Of a stretch of DNA of 17,946 bases, positions 1 to 8,326 are shown piece after piece (position 1 is the first letter of the stretch; each line of letters opens with the position of its first letter). Position numbers and translations under genes: made by a program. The stretch lies in contig WELB01000044.1 in assembly GCA_009602725.1 (NCBI GenBank), positions 513,030-530,975 on the forward strand, written 5' to 3'. The notes beneath the pieces were generated by a model. That model worked only from the letters and a program-made list of their open reading frames with translations, ran no database searches and had not been told where the DNA came from. The stretch comes from Spirogloea muscicola. Taxonomy: Eukaryota; Streptophyta; Zygnematophyceae; Spirogloeales; Spirogloeaceae.

Positions 1-12
1 CGCCGCCCTCTG

Positions 13-50
13 CGCCGCCGCCGCCGCCGCCGCCGCCGGCGGCGGCGGCC
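13..50. repeat. (GCC)n/(GGC)n trinucleotide run
   Basis: A run of GCC/CGC triplets passes directly into GGC triplets and then into GGCC-ATG at 51. The two halves are complementary, so the stretch could fold into a GC hairpin. Such runs are common in 5' untranslated regions of GC-rich green algal genes. A similar (GGC)n run precedes the ATG at 459. Confidence 0.8.
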
Positions 51-112
51 ATGGCGGTCGCGTGGCAGCCGAGGCCCGCCAAGTGTGACGCCCGCACCAG
101 AAGGTAACGGGG
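51..112 (+). CDS. Possible first coding exon, unrecognised
   Basis: An ATG in a GGCGGCGGCCATGGCG context opens a frame of 18 codons (start MAVAWQPRPAKC) that meets a stop at the sequence AGAAGGTAACG. That sequence also reads as a 5' splice site, AAG followed by gtaacg, so this may be a first exon ending near 111. No downstream partner exon was identified and no protein family is recognised. The context resembles the ATG at 459. Confidence is low because only the start context and the donor-like site support it. Confidence 0.2.
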
Positions 113-115
113 AAC

Positions 116-246
116 TGAAGTGAGCTCCTCCAAACGGAAGAAAGACTCTTCCTCCAAACGGGCCGAGGGCGGTGAAAAAGCCAGCCAGAAAATGATTGAC
201 AAGGTCCGAAGCGGCCGAGAAGCGCTGAAACAACATAACTGGAGAT
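116..246 (+). other. Short Ser/Lys-rich reading frame, possible terminal exon or repeat fragment
   Basis: The frame opens just after a stop at 113-115 and runs about 43 codons to TAA at 244-246. It is rich in Ser, Lys and Arg (SSSKRKKDSSSKR) and ends in EALKQHNWR. There is no ATG until late in the frame, so if coding it would be a last exon or a fragment. Bases about 157-215 resemble, over some 60 bases, the retrotransposon segment on the opposite strand at about 13787-13845: both contain GCCAGCC, GAAAA, ATTGACAAGG and a CGAAG-GGCC stretch. This points to a repeat-derived piece. No function can be assigned. Confidence 0.3.
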
Positions 247-338
247 AAACTGCATAATGGGAAAAAGCTCCGCTGTGGCGCGCCGGAGTCGAACCGCAGA
301 CCTCCGCGTGGTGTGGGGACCTGAAGGGGGTGTTGTCC

Positions 339-373
339 GCTGACGCAAGGCGTCAGCGCGTCAGCAGTTGACG
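339..373. promoter_or_regulatory. Symmetric cluster of four TGACG sites
   Basis: TGACG occurs at 341-345 (+), 351-355 (-), 359-363 (-) and 369-373 (+). Positions 339-346 and 350-357 form a perfect 8-base inverted repeat (GCTGACGC, loop AAG, GCGTCAGC). TGACG is the core bound by plant bZIP factors of the TGA/as-1 type. The cluster lies about 90 bases before the ATG at 459. The symmetry is directly visible; the regulatory role is inference. Confidence 0.4.
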
Positions 374-428
374 GCGTGCCGTTCCATCGCCCCACTATGG
401 GGCAGACGGCAGTTCTCAACTCTCGGAC

Positions 429-456
429 GCAGCGGCGGCGGCGGCGGCGGCGGCGG
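429..456. repeat. (CGG)n run before an ATG
   Basis: An uninterrupted CGG/GGC triplet run leads into GGCC-ATG at 459, the same arrangement as at 13-51. It is probably 5' untranslated leader of the candidate gene at 459. Confidence 0.8.
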
Positions 457-458
457 CC

Positions 459-980
459 ATGGCGTCCGACGACGACGGTGGCGGCGGCGACGACGACGAG
501 GAGATGGTGCGCCGGGCGCTCAGGACCCCGCCGGCCTGCGGGCGCTGGCCCCGCTGCCTTGGCTGCGCCGGCGGTGGCATGAGCCCGACGGCCTCTCACA
601 AGTGCGTCGTTGGCCGTGCAGGCAAGGCTTCGCGCCGCCGCGCAGGCTCGCCGGCAGCCGCCGCCGGGCGCGGGGGCCACAGCACTGCCGGTGGCAGGAG
701 GAGGTCAGTCTGGGCACCAACTTCGGGGGGCCAATTCCCCTCGAGCCCTCTGTGGCCTCCATGGCCGAGCTCCAGGCCGGGATTTCGAGGTATCACGGTC
801 TGGCATGGCGCTGTCGCACCTTGCCATGAGCCAGAAGGAGCTCATGCGAGACCGCCGACTGGCTGCCTGGCGGCTGCTGTGGCAGCTGCAGGAAGCGCGG
901 TGGCAACGAGGCTGCCGCTGCAGGAGCTGCAGGAGCGTCAGCGCCGCGAGCGAGACGCCGTGAGCCACCTACGCCCTTGA
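459..980 (+). CDS. Candidate GC-rich gene start, unrecognised
   Basis: The ATG at 459 in a GGCGGCCATGGCG context starts an acidic, glycine-rich N terminus (MASDDDGGGGDDDEEMVRRAL). An uninterrupted frame would reach a stop near 962, but the middle is compositionally odd (Trp, Cys and Pro rich), so the true gene is probably spliced. Splice-like sites include gtgcag before 626 and the donor-like gtcagt near 704, with acceptor-like ctgcag before about 919. The last stretch in this frame (LQELQERQRRERDAVSHLR) has coiled-coil-like charged character and may be a real exon. A GGAGCTGCAGGAGC-type repeat in the region may be creating false frames. No family is recognised. It could instead be 5' leader and upstream exon of the WDR70 gene that follows. 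Confidence 0.3.
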   Translation: MASDDDGGGGDDDEEMVRRALRTPPACGRWPRCLGCAGGGMSPTASHKCVVGRAGKASRRRAGSPAAAAGRGGHSTAGGRRRSVWAPTSGGQFPSSPLWPPWPSSRPGFRGITVWHGAVAPCHEPEGAHARPPTGCLAAAVAAAGSAVATRLPLQELQERQRRERDAVSHLRP

Positions 981-1907
981 TTAAACCCCGAACTCTACAT
1001 TCTACACTCTAACGAAAGGGTTTGGGGTGGAGACTAACCCCACCAAATCCCACACATTGGGACCCTTTACCTCTTCGTGACGTCCTCGTCTGAACAATGC
1101 CACAGCCTGTCGGCTCTGCCTCACAGCAAGCTCGGCCAGGTAAGCGTATTAATAGTGCGCAGAAGCCTGCCAGTCTGGTTTCTGACGGTCTTGTTGGTCC
1201 GCTCAAGGGCCCTCAGTGACACAGTCGACTCACGGATGGCATCACATCTGACCTCGAGAGGCTCACTGATTCGCACCTCCTTGAAAATGTTTCCTGAAGC
1301 TCGCGAATTGGAGCCTACTAGACTGCCAATAGCTTGAGTCGGCAGTCGCAAGATTGCCATGATGAAGTTGCAGAGGACAGAAGCTTTGAGTAGGGCACCA
1401 CTAATAGCCCCCTACACTGTGCCCTTGTCCAGGCAGTGCAGGCTGCGGTCTTCTTTACAGATGGAGCCGATGATGCACCAGTCACAGTGCACGCAGAGCC
1501 CTCGGAGGCACGCGCTGGCCCTCCTGGCAGTCGTCTTGGAGATGAGGAAGGCGAGGAGGACGAGGATGACGATGAGGTCGGTGACTGTCAGAGAACGTAT
1601 ATTGCACATCACTGAGCCCCAGACTGGTCCACAGAGTTCTAGATTCCCTTAAGGAAGAGGGAGTTTGGTGGCATGTAAACAAGAGGTCGAAACGTCTCAG
1701 TATTGAGTCAGGAAGGTACTGAGGCCAAGTCAAGGTATACAATGAAGGTAGTAGTTTGCCTTTTGGACAGACAATTGTGTCAGGAACTTGGCTTGAACGC
1801 TCGTACTCGTCAGCGCTGCATTGCTTGAGCTCCACCAAACAAGCACCTGTTGGTGGCAGGACCCCAGCGCAGCCACGCTCCCGCCGGCACTCCTGGAGGA
1901 GGAGGCC
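981..1907 (+). other. Stretch with no assignable gene; possible leader region of the WDR70 gene
   Basis: No reading frame here resembles a known protein. A strong 5' splice-site-like sequence (CGGCCAG followed by gtaagc, near 1139-1145) follows a short open stretch, and a 3' splice-site-like tggtggcag ends at 1859. Together they could bound an intron in the 5' part of the WDR70 transcript. From 1860 the frame is open into the WDR70 coding sequence (DPSAATLPPALLEEEAM), so an upstream coding exon remains possible. A CRE-like TGACGTC lies near 1078. Nothing else is supported. Confidence 0.3.
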
Positions 1908-4900
1908 ATGATGGGCTTCCGGGCTGCTTTTCCGCTCTCGTTTGGCAAGCAAGAGGGCAAGGCCGTGCCGCTCGAGAAGGCTGTGTCGACGACCAGGCGA
2001 GAAAGCGGCGGCGGCATCAGGAAGGACATTGTGGCCTCAGCTTCAACCACAATAAGGATAAAAACCGACTCAGCCGTTCTGCCGACTGCAAATAGCGTGC
2101 GTGGTGGCCAGCCTGGAGCAGGCAATCCGGGCACCGAATCTGCGGCGCCACGCATGGGTGCAAGCGCAGCTGGAAGCGGCAATGGGGTCTTCCTTGGTCC
2201 TCCTAGGCCGCTACCCCACGAAGCAGCTCCATCTGTGAATGATGCCGAAGGCGACAGTGAGGACGAGGATGATGAGCACAGTGATGAGGACGAATACCGC
2301 GTGCCTGTCAGCAACGAGGTCGTGCTGCGGGGCCACTCCAAGGTGGTGTCGGCATTGGCTATCGATCCAACGGGCTCGCGCGTGCTCACAGGCAGCTACG
2401 ACTACACTGTCCGCATGTACGACTTCGAGGGAATGGACAGCAAGCTGCGGTCGTTCCGCCAGCTGGAGCCGTCCGAGGGCCATCAAGTGCGTGCGCTCTC
2501 GTGGAGCCCGTCTGCGGACCTCTTCCTCGCTGTCACGGGGTCTGCCCAGGCCAAGGTACACTGCCCACCACCCAAGAGGTTTTCCTTTGCCAGCAGACAG
2601 ATGTTACGTATCACGTGGTCTTGATGCTATCTTGGACTGAATCCATGGCAACCATTGCGATACTGCATTGACGTTGTGCAATATGCACTGCTTGTTCCGA
2701 AGCTGCATGTGCAACCCCTGGATGTGGGCTAGGGTGGCCGAGGTTTTTCGTCTGCGTGCTGCTACTTGCACTTCTGTGTGCGAGCCTAGCCTGAGACGAT
2801 GAACGAGCGCGTGCAGGTCTATGATCGAGATGGATACACGCAAGGAGAGTTTCTCAGAGGCGACATGTACATAAGAGACCTGAAGAATACCAAGGGCCAT
2901 CTTTCGGGCCTCACTGGCGGCGAGTGGCATCCCCGTGAGCGCCACACAGCTTTGACATGCTCCGAAGACGGCTCGCTCCGCATCTGGGATGTGACCAACT
3001 TCAAGACGCAGAAGCAGGTCGGCGTCAGCTTTCTTTATATCAATACCCTGTCTCACAATGACTTGCGCTGTGAGGTCCAGTTTATGTGCCCGTTGATAAT
3101 TACGCAGCAGTATTTGGTGCAGTATCCACTTGCACTGTTGCCCCTTTGCAATGCAGGACACGTCTACGTCATACTATCTCATCAGGCTTACATTGCCCCG
3201 TGGGATGCAGGTCATCAAGCCTAAGTTGGCAAGGCCAGGTCGTGTTCCAGTCAATTCCTGCACTTGGGGGCATGGAGGGAAGTGCATTGCTGGAGGGCTT
3301 GGAGACGGTTCCATCCAAGTGAGCTTTGCTACCAAGCACATTAGGCATCTCTTATGGCAGCAGCCCGATTGAAGGGCCTGTCTCTTGAAAAGCTTGCTTG
3401 CTGCCACTTCCCTGACCAGTGCTTGCCTCGTGTAGTGGTTGCTGCACTTCCGCATCTGAAAACGGCTGTGTCTTTGGTACAAGGCAGGTGTGGAACGTGA
3501 AGGCTGGCTTTGGAAGTAGGCCTGATCTCCATGCCTCATTGGCACACGAGGCTGGCGAGGAAGTTACAAGCATCTTATTCTCTAGTGATGGCACTCTGCT
3601 GCTGTCGAGGGGCACGGATGGCACTCTAAAGGTTGTCTAAGAGAGTCACCACATATGAAGTTACTGAACAACTTCTGGCATCTTATGTAGCTTGCTCGAA
3701 ATGTCTCTCGCAAGTTGCAGGTTTAAGCATGCTGAAGAATGTCTGACATTTGTGGTGTCCGTTTGACTTGGTAGGTGTGGGACACACGCAAGTTCAAGTC
3801 TCCTGTCAAGGAATTCACTGGCCTTCCCAACTCGTACTCCCAAACCAATATTGCGTGGAGTCCGGATGAGAGGCTGGCGGTCACCGCCGTCTCGAGCGAG
3901 AAGGGCTTTGAGAGTGGCGGAGGCCAGCTGGCTTTCTTCGACGTAGAGCGCTTGGAGTGCGTGAGGAGGGTGGGCATTCACCCTGTGCACAGCGTCGTCA
4001 GGGTTGCATGGCACCCGCGCCTCAACCAGGTATGTCTGCAGTGAAGGTGACGCAAAGTGCAAGACACAAGCTTCCACTTAGCACTTTGCTCAGTTGCTCT
4101 GCTACTGCATTGGCAGACGTCAACTACCTGAGCTCATCAGATGACTTGCCATGTGGACACGGGAGGGCACCAGATCACCTAGGAAAACCTGCCCAGTTGA
4201 TCACCTTGGTATGTATCTACTCGTGCGCAGATCTTTGCAACCATTGGGGACAAGAAGGAAGGGGGGACACACATTCTGTACGATCCAGCCCTCAGCGAGC
4301 GTGGCGCACTTGTGTGTGTTGCTCGGGCGCCTCGCAAGAAGAGCGCCGTTGATTTCCAAGCAAGGCCCGCCATCCACAATCCCCACGCTCTGCCCCTCTT
4401 CCGCGAGGAGCCCGGAAGAAAACGGCAGCGAGAGAAGGCCAGAAGTGACCCCATCAAGAGCAAGCGGCCCGACCTCCCCGTTGAAGGGGCCGGCCATGGC
4501 GGCAGGGTGGGCAAGTCAAAGGGTAGCCTGCTCACTCAATACCTGCTCAGGGTAAGTGTGCTGGTACTTTGTACTGCATCAGTTGGTTTTGCATAGAGAT
4601 TTGCATGCATGTTCAGTTTTCACAGGAGAGTCTTATTGCCCCTAAATGTGCTATCTGTTATCTGCCTGCAAGACGATAAGTGGCATCTGCTGCACTCAGA
4701 TGATTGTCACCTAACCTGTTGTGGCGACTGAGGGTACGCAGGAAGGTGGCCTTATCAAGGAAACCTGGATGGAGGAGGACCCTCGGGAAGCCATACTGCG
4801 GCATGCAGAGGCTGCTGCTGCAGACCCACAGATCATCGCCCCAGCCTATGCACAGACACAGCCCAAGCCTGTCTTCCAGGAAGAGGAAGAGGAGGATGAG

Positions 4901-4909
4901 GATCACTGA
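1908..4909 (+). CDS. WDR70: WDR70-type WD40-repeat protein, seven exons
   Basis: Exons: 1908-2555, 2817-3017, 3211-3318, 3488-3631, 3775-4029, 4231-4551 and 4742-4909 (TGA). They join in frame to about 614 residues, close to human (654) and plant WDR70. The N terminus FRAAFPLSFGKQ matches plant WDR70 proteins; an acidic stretch (about residues 112-127) precedes the beta-propeller, which starts at NEVVLRGHSKVVSALAIDP. WD motifs end in YDYTVRMYDF, DGSLRIWDV, DGSIQVWNV and DGTLKVWDT. The C terminus has the family's NPHALPLFRE, GHGGRVG and PREAILRHAEAA signatures, then an acidic end. In animals WDR70 is nuclear and works with CUL4-DDB1 and the RNF20/40 H2B ubiquitylation pathway in DNA-break repair; that role here is by homology. 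All six introns are phase 0 with gt/ag ends. The start at 1908 (GGAGGCC-ATG-ATG) could also be 1911, or lie in an upstream exon, because the frame is open back to an acceptor at 1859. Confidence 0.9.
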
Positions 4910-5858
4910 TAGCAAGGGTTGCAGGCACACGGACGGCACCACTCATGGATGTCAAGGTGGTCACAGTGTGCTTATGCATCCGTCAGGTGTTCAAGGTTCT
5001 ACTCGCTGACCCATGCTTCAGAAAAGTATGTCTCTGAGTTCTTACATGCGCTCATAGCACCGGTCTTCTTTAGACATCCAGACCAAAAAGGTGTGGGCAT
5101 ACTGCGAGCGGGTTTGCTGGGGAGCTCTTATCTCAAAGGCTGTAATATTATCTCCACCATATAGACAGAGCAGCTGATTTCTGCAGCAAGTGGATGGTTG
5201 CAGTGGCTCCAAGGCCTGAAGGACACGAGGCATGGGTTTGCGGGAGGGTGCCGCCTCCGGAAGGCAAGCAGTTGCAAGCTGGCCAGCCAGCGTGTTTAAT
5301 CACATCCTGCGCACAGGCTTTGGGAGGACGCCCCCATGGAGAAGCTTAGAGCAATGTGAGCCTCAGGGTGACGCTGTCTTGGCTTGGGAGCTGCCGCTGA
5401 CTCTGCTGCTCGCTTGCAGCAACACCTTAGCAAGTACCTGAAAGCACGAGCTAACAGCAGCCTGCCAGATGCTGAGTCTGGTTGAGGAAGGAAGATGATT
5501 GTCCGACTATAAGAGAGACACTCACACGTGCAATCTCATGTCTGTATGGGCAATTCTTCTTCTGTGCATTGTACAGGTGCACATATGTCCCTGCATTTAT
5601 CAAGGAAATATGTACACAGTTGTCATACACAAGGCAAAACAATGCTTGTACAGCTCTCCAGCTGCTCCCCTACCCAATGCTGCAAACTGCAGGCCGCTTT
5701 GTAAAACAGTGTGCAAAACACTCAAATGCATCAGATTGAGCCAATTATTGAGGCATGACAAGGGTCCAAGGGGTCAGAAGCATTCATTGCACAGGAGGCT
5801 GCGCCAGGCAGCTGTAGCAGGTACTGAAAAGCGCAGGCTGACGCAGGCGCCTGACACC
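4910..5858. other. Intergenic region with no supported gene
   Basis: Between the WDR70 stop and the duplicated fragment I see no frame with family resemblance. The first part probably holds the WDR70 3' UTR; a TGTAA occurs near 5143, the poly(A) signal used by many green algae, about 230 bases after the stop. The stretch around 5480-5760 is more AT-rich than its surroundings and full of short frames, which is typical of non-coding DNA. Confidence 0.5.
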
Positions 5859-6022
5859 ATGGCAGGCGCCCAACATCAGTCTGGCTCCTCCAGCACGTCT
5901 CAAGCAGCAGAGGAGCTGCAGGGCTGCTTGCGCCATCTGTTCATCACCCACTCCGAGCTCGAAGTCTTCCTAGCATTCTGGCACCGGGAAGGGGATGTGA
6001 TCACGGACTTTACTGCAGTACC
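5859..6022 (+). other. Open reading stretch fused to the WDR70 duplicate, unrecognised
   Basis: From ATG 5859 (ACACCATGG context) a frame runs MAGAQHQSGSSSTSQAAEEL and on through LEVFLAFWHREGDVI before entering the WDR70-derived sequence at about 6023. The two parts share a frame as far as a stop near 6108. The first part does not resemble the matching part of the intact WDR70 gene (before 2150), so the duplication breakpoint lies near 6023. Whether 5859-6022 was ever an exon is unknown. Confidence 0.25.
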
Positions 6023-6831
6023 GCGCATGGGTGCTAGCGCATCCGGCAACGGCAGGGGGCCTTCCTTAGTCTTCCCAGGCCGCCACCCAAAAGGGCAGCA
6101 CCGTCAGTAGACGACGGCGAATGGAGAGCGTGAATGACGATGATGAGCACAGTGCAGGAGAGAAGGACGAGTAGCTGCGTGCCGGTGAGCAACGAGGTCG
6201 TTCTGCAGGCCACTCCAAGGTGGTGTCACCACTGGCAGTCGACCCGACGGCTCGTTCGTTCTCACAGGCAGCTACAGTCACTGTCCGGACGTACAACTTC
6301 AAGGGTATGGACAGGAAGCTGAGGTCGTTCTGCCTGCTGGAGCCATCAGAGGGCCACCAAGAGCGTGCGCTCTGGAGCCCGTCTGCCGGCCTCTTTCTCG
6401 CCGTTACAGGAACTGCCCAGTCAAAGGTGTACTGCCCGCCACCAATTGTACCAACGTGCAGCAGTGCAGACACTTTTTTTGTCACATGATGGTGGTTCTA
6501 AGTCAAGAAATGAATGCTGGCTACCATAGCGAGACTGCAAGCATGGATGTGCATCAGGCACAATCAGCCTCTGGAGGTCGATTGTGCTGGCCGAAGTGTT
6601 CTCCAAGCGTGCTGCTATTGGAACTTTCATGTGACGGCCTGGCTAGATCTGACGAATGCCCCCTTTGGATGAGCTTACTTTCGGACCATGCTCACTCCAT
6701 GTGGGCTGGCCTCTCACAGCCATCGCCTCACTTTGAGAGAGCAGTTTCTGCTGATTTGACAAACGGCGCCATTCATGTCTATGGTTGAGAGGAGAGTTCC
6801 TCAAAGACGACATGCTACGTGAAGGACCTGA
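6023..6831 (+). pseudogene. Decayed partial duplicate of the WDR70 gene
   Basis: Bases 6023-6435 match the WDR70 first exon from about 2150 to 2570: MGASASGNG against MGASAAGSGNG, then VPVSNEVVL, and later DRKLRSFCLLEPSEGHQ against DSKLRSFRQLEPSEGHQ. Bases 6774-6831 match the start of exon 2 (GEFLKDDML against GEFLRGDMY). The intron between them is also recognisably related: GAATGCTGGCTACCATAGCG at about 6511 corresponds to GAATCCATGGCAACCATTGC at about 2639. The copy therefore arose by DNA duplication, not from mRNA. It is broken by small indels that shift frame around 6110-6260 and by TAG (6171-6173) where the intact gene has TAC. It lacks everything beyond the first part of exon 2 and cannot encode a WD40 protein. 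Confidence 0.85.
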
Positions 6832-7089
6832 TTCAAGGGCCCAAGCCTTCAGTGCAGCTTGATCATAGCAGCAGCAGGCCCTGCATGGCGACTGGCGCAG
6901 CCCGGGCAGAAGCGGCGGGTGGCCCAGAAGCGGCGCAGTCCCCGGCGAGTCCACAAACAATCTGCCCATGTGCAGATCGGGGAATGGGGATGCGGGAGCC
7001 CTCGAAGGACCTCCGCCGTCGGCAGCCACGCCCACGGCCGGCCGATCGGCCCAGTTGCCGGACGTGACCGGGAAGGCCCCTCTCCTCCC

Positions 7090-7255
7090 TCCCTCTGGAT
7101 TGCGCAGCGGGATTGCTCCTCCCCCACTCAGCTCATCTGACTTCCTATTGCTGACACGGGCGTACTGAGAGAGCGCCCTGTCTGCCTGGCCTGTGGCCCC
7201 GCTGATACAGTCATGCACATTCACTGTGTGCACCTGGCTGACTAAACACAGCAGC
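7090..7255 (+). mobile_element. 5'-truncated LINE-like 3' end, copy A
   Basis: The frame GLRSGIAPPPLSSSDFLLLT ending RAY-stop (TGA 7166-7168) is nearly identical, in DNA as well, to the C terminus of copy B on the other strand (GLRSGVALPPLSSSDFLLLT, RGY-stop). The similarity continues past the stop: both have GCCTGTGGC, a CATG-ACA block, TGCACCTGGCTG and then a hairpin-like CAGC. Only the last 25 or so codons are present, as expected for 5'-truncated non-LTR insertions. The BAHD start codon follows 172 bases after the hairpin. Confidence 0.6.
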
Positions 7256-7955
7256 TCGTGTACTTTCGGCAGCTGCCTTTTCTTCCATTCCTCCTCGGGT
7301 TCCGAGCTCGCCCAGCTCAGGCCCCGGCGGCGCCCTCTCGAAGGTCGCCCACGACCCGCCACTGCCGTTCAGCGGCGTGGGCGGTCGCCGGGCTCCAGCT
7401 GCAGGCCCATCTGATGGCGCGGCGGCCATGCCGGCCAAGAAGCGGGAGCTCAAGGCGCCGGCCACGAAGCGCGTGGTGAGAGCTGCCGGCACGGCCCGGG
7501 AGCACTGCCTCGGCCGCCAGATCGCGCTGAGCGAGTCCGACATGGGCACCGTCCCCTGCTACATCCCTGTCGTCTACGGTCCCCGTGGCAGCCGCTGCTG
7601 GGCTTGGCGCGGCCGCCAGCTCAGAGTACGACCGACCCGTCGGGATAGCAGGTGCATCTGACTAGCATGCCGAAGTAACACTGTCAGCTTCTATGGGTTC
7701 TTGTATAAGCTTCATACGGCGGATCGAACTGCATACGAAGGAAAAGCTGTCAAGATTTGGTGTTCTATGAAGGTCACGGCTCTCAGACTGGTGCGATGTG
7801 ACCTTGTGCAGAGCAGCCAGCTGCAGCTCATGATTGCCTGGTTATCCTGAGAACGGCGTTGGCAGAGGTGCTGCGATGCTACTACCCGTTAGCAGGACGC
7901 CTGAGGTGGAGCAATGACCAGTCGAGGAAGCTAGTGATCGACTGCAACACTGCAG

Positions 7956-8100
7956 GCAAGGCGTGCTGTGCAGCTCCAGCAAATTTGCGTTACTGCTCGC
8001 AAATTTACTGCTGGACGCATGGCTCAGGTCTCAGTCTGCCCTGCATTCGAGTGCCTTAGCTTTGCCGCACTTCTCAAAGCTTGATCTGTCCAATTGGCAG
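7956..8100 (+). other. Probable GC-AG intron in the BAHD gene
   Basis: The upstream exon ends AACACTGCAG and is followed by gcaagg; the downstream exon starts after ttggcag at 8101. Joining them gives DCNTAG-VPSIEA in one frame, matching the BAHD DCN..GV.F.EA block. No GT donor fits this junction. GC donors are the usual rare alternative to GT and prefer exactly this CAG/GCAAG context. Confidence 0.6.
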
Positions 8101-8297
8101 GAGTTCCGTCCATTGAGGCAACAGCATCTGCGCCACTGGCTGCCACAGTGGCCGATTGCATCCAGCCATCCGCACTTCCCACCGGGCTGTCTGGGGAGCC
8201 ACCAGCGAGTCTCTTGGTCGGTGCAAATGGATCTCTCAACTTGTTGTGCGTGTTGGGGCTTACTGTAGGTGCTTCCTCTCACAATGTGCAGCTCACC

Positions 8298-8326
8298 TTG
8301 TGAAAATATAGCTCTATATTTCACAA
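8298..8326. repeat. AT-rich inverted repeat in a BAHD intron
   Basis: TTGTGAAAATATAG, a two-base loop and CTATATTTCACAA form a nearly perfect stem of about 13 pairs with one bulged A. It is much more AT-rich than its surroundings and lies in the intron before the HXXXD exon. It could be a remnant of a small inverted-repeat element or chance structure. Confidence 0.5.

Noticed and set aside
285-295. Exact Pol III B-box-like sequence GGTTCGACTCC on the minus strand, suggesting a tRNA or tRNA-derived SINE
   Set aside because: The T stem pairs only three of five positions, no anticodon arm with a T33 loop or acceptor stem can be drawn, and no A box is placed correctly.
1730-2389. Minus-strand frame of 219 codons opposite the first WDR70 exon
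   Set aside because: It is antisense to a well-supported exon, Ser-rich by complement of the acidic stretch, and has no family resemblance.
6643-7362. Minus-strand frame of 239 codons between the WDR70 duplicate and the BAHD gene
   Set aside because: It runs antisense across the duplicate's end and repeat copy A, is of low complexity, and has no recognisable domain.
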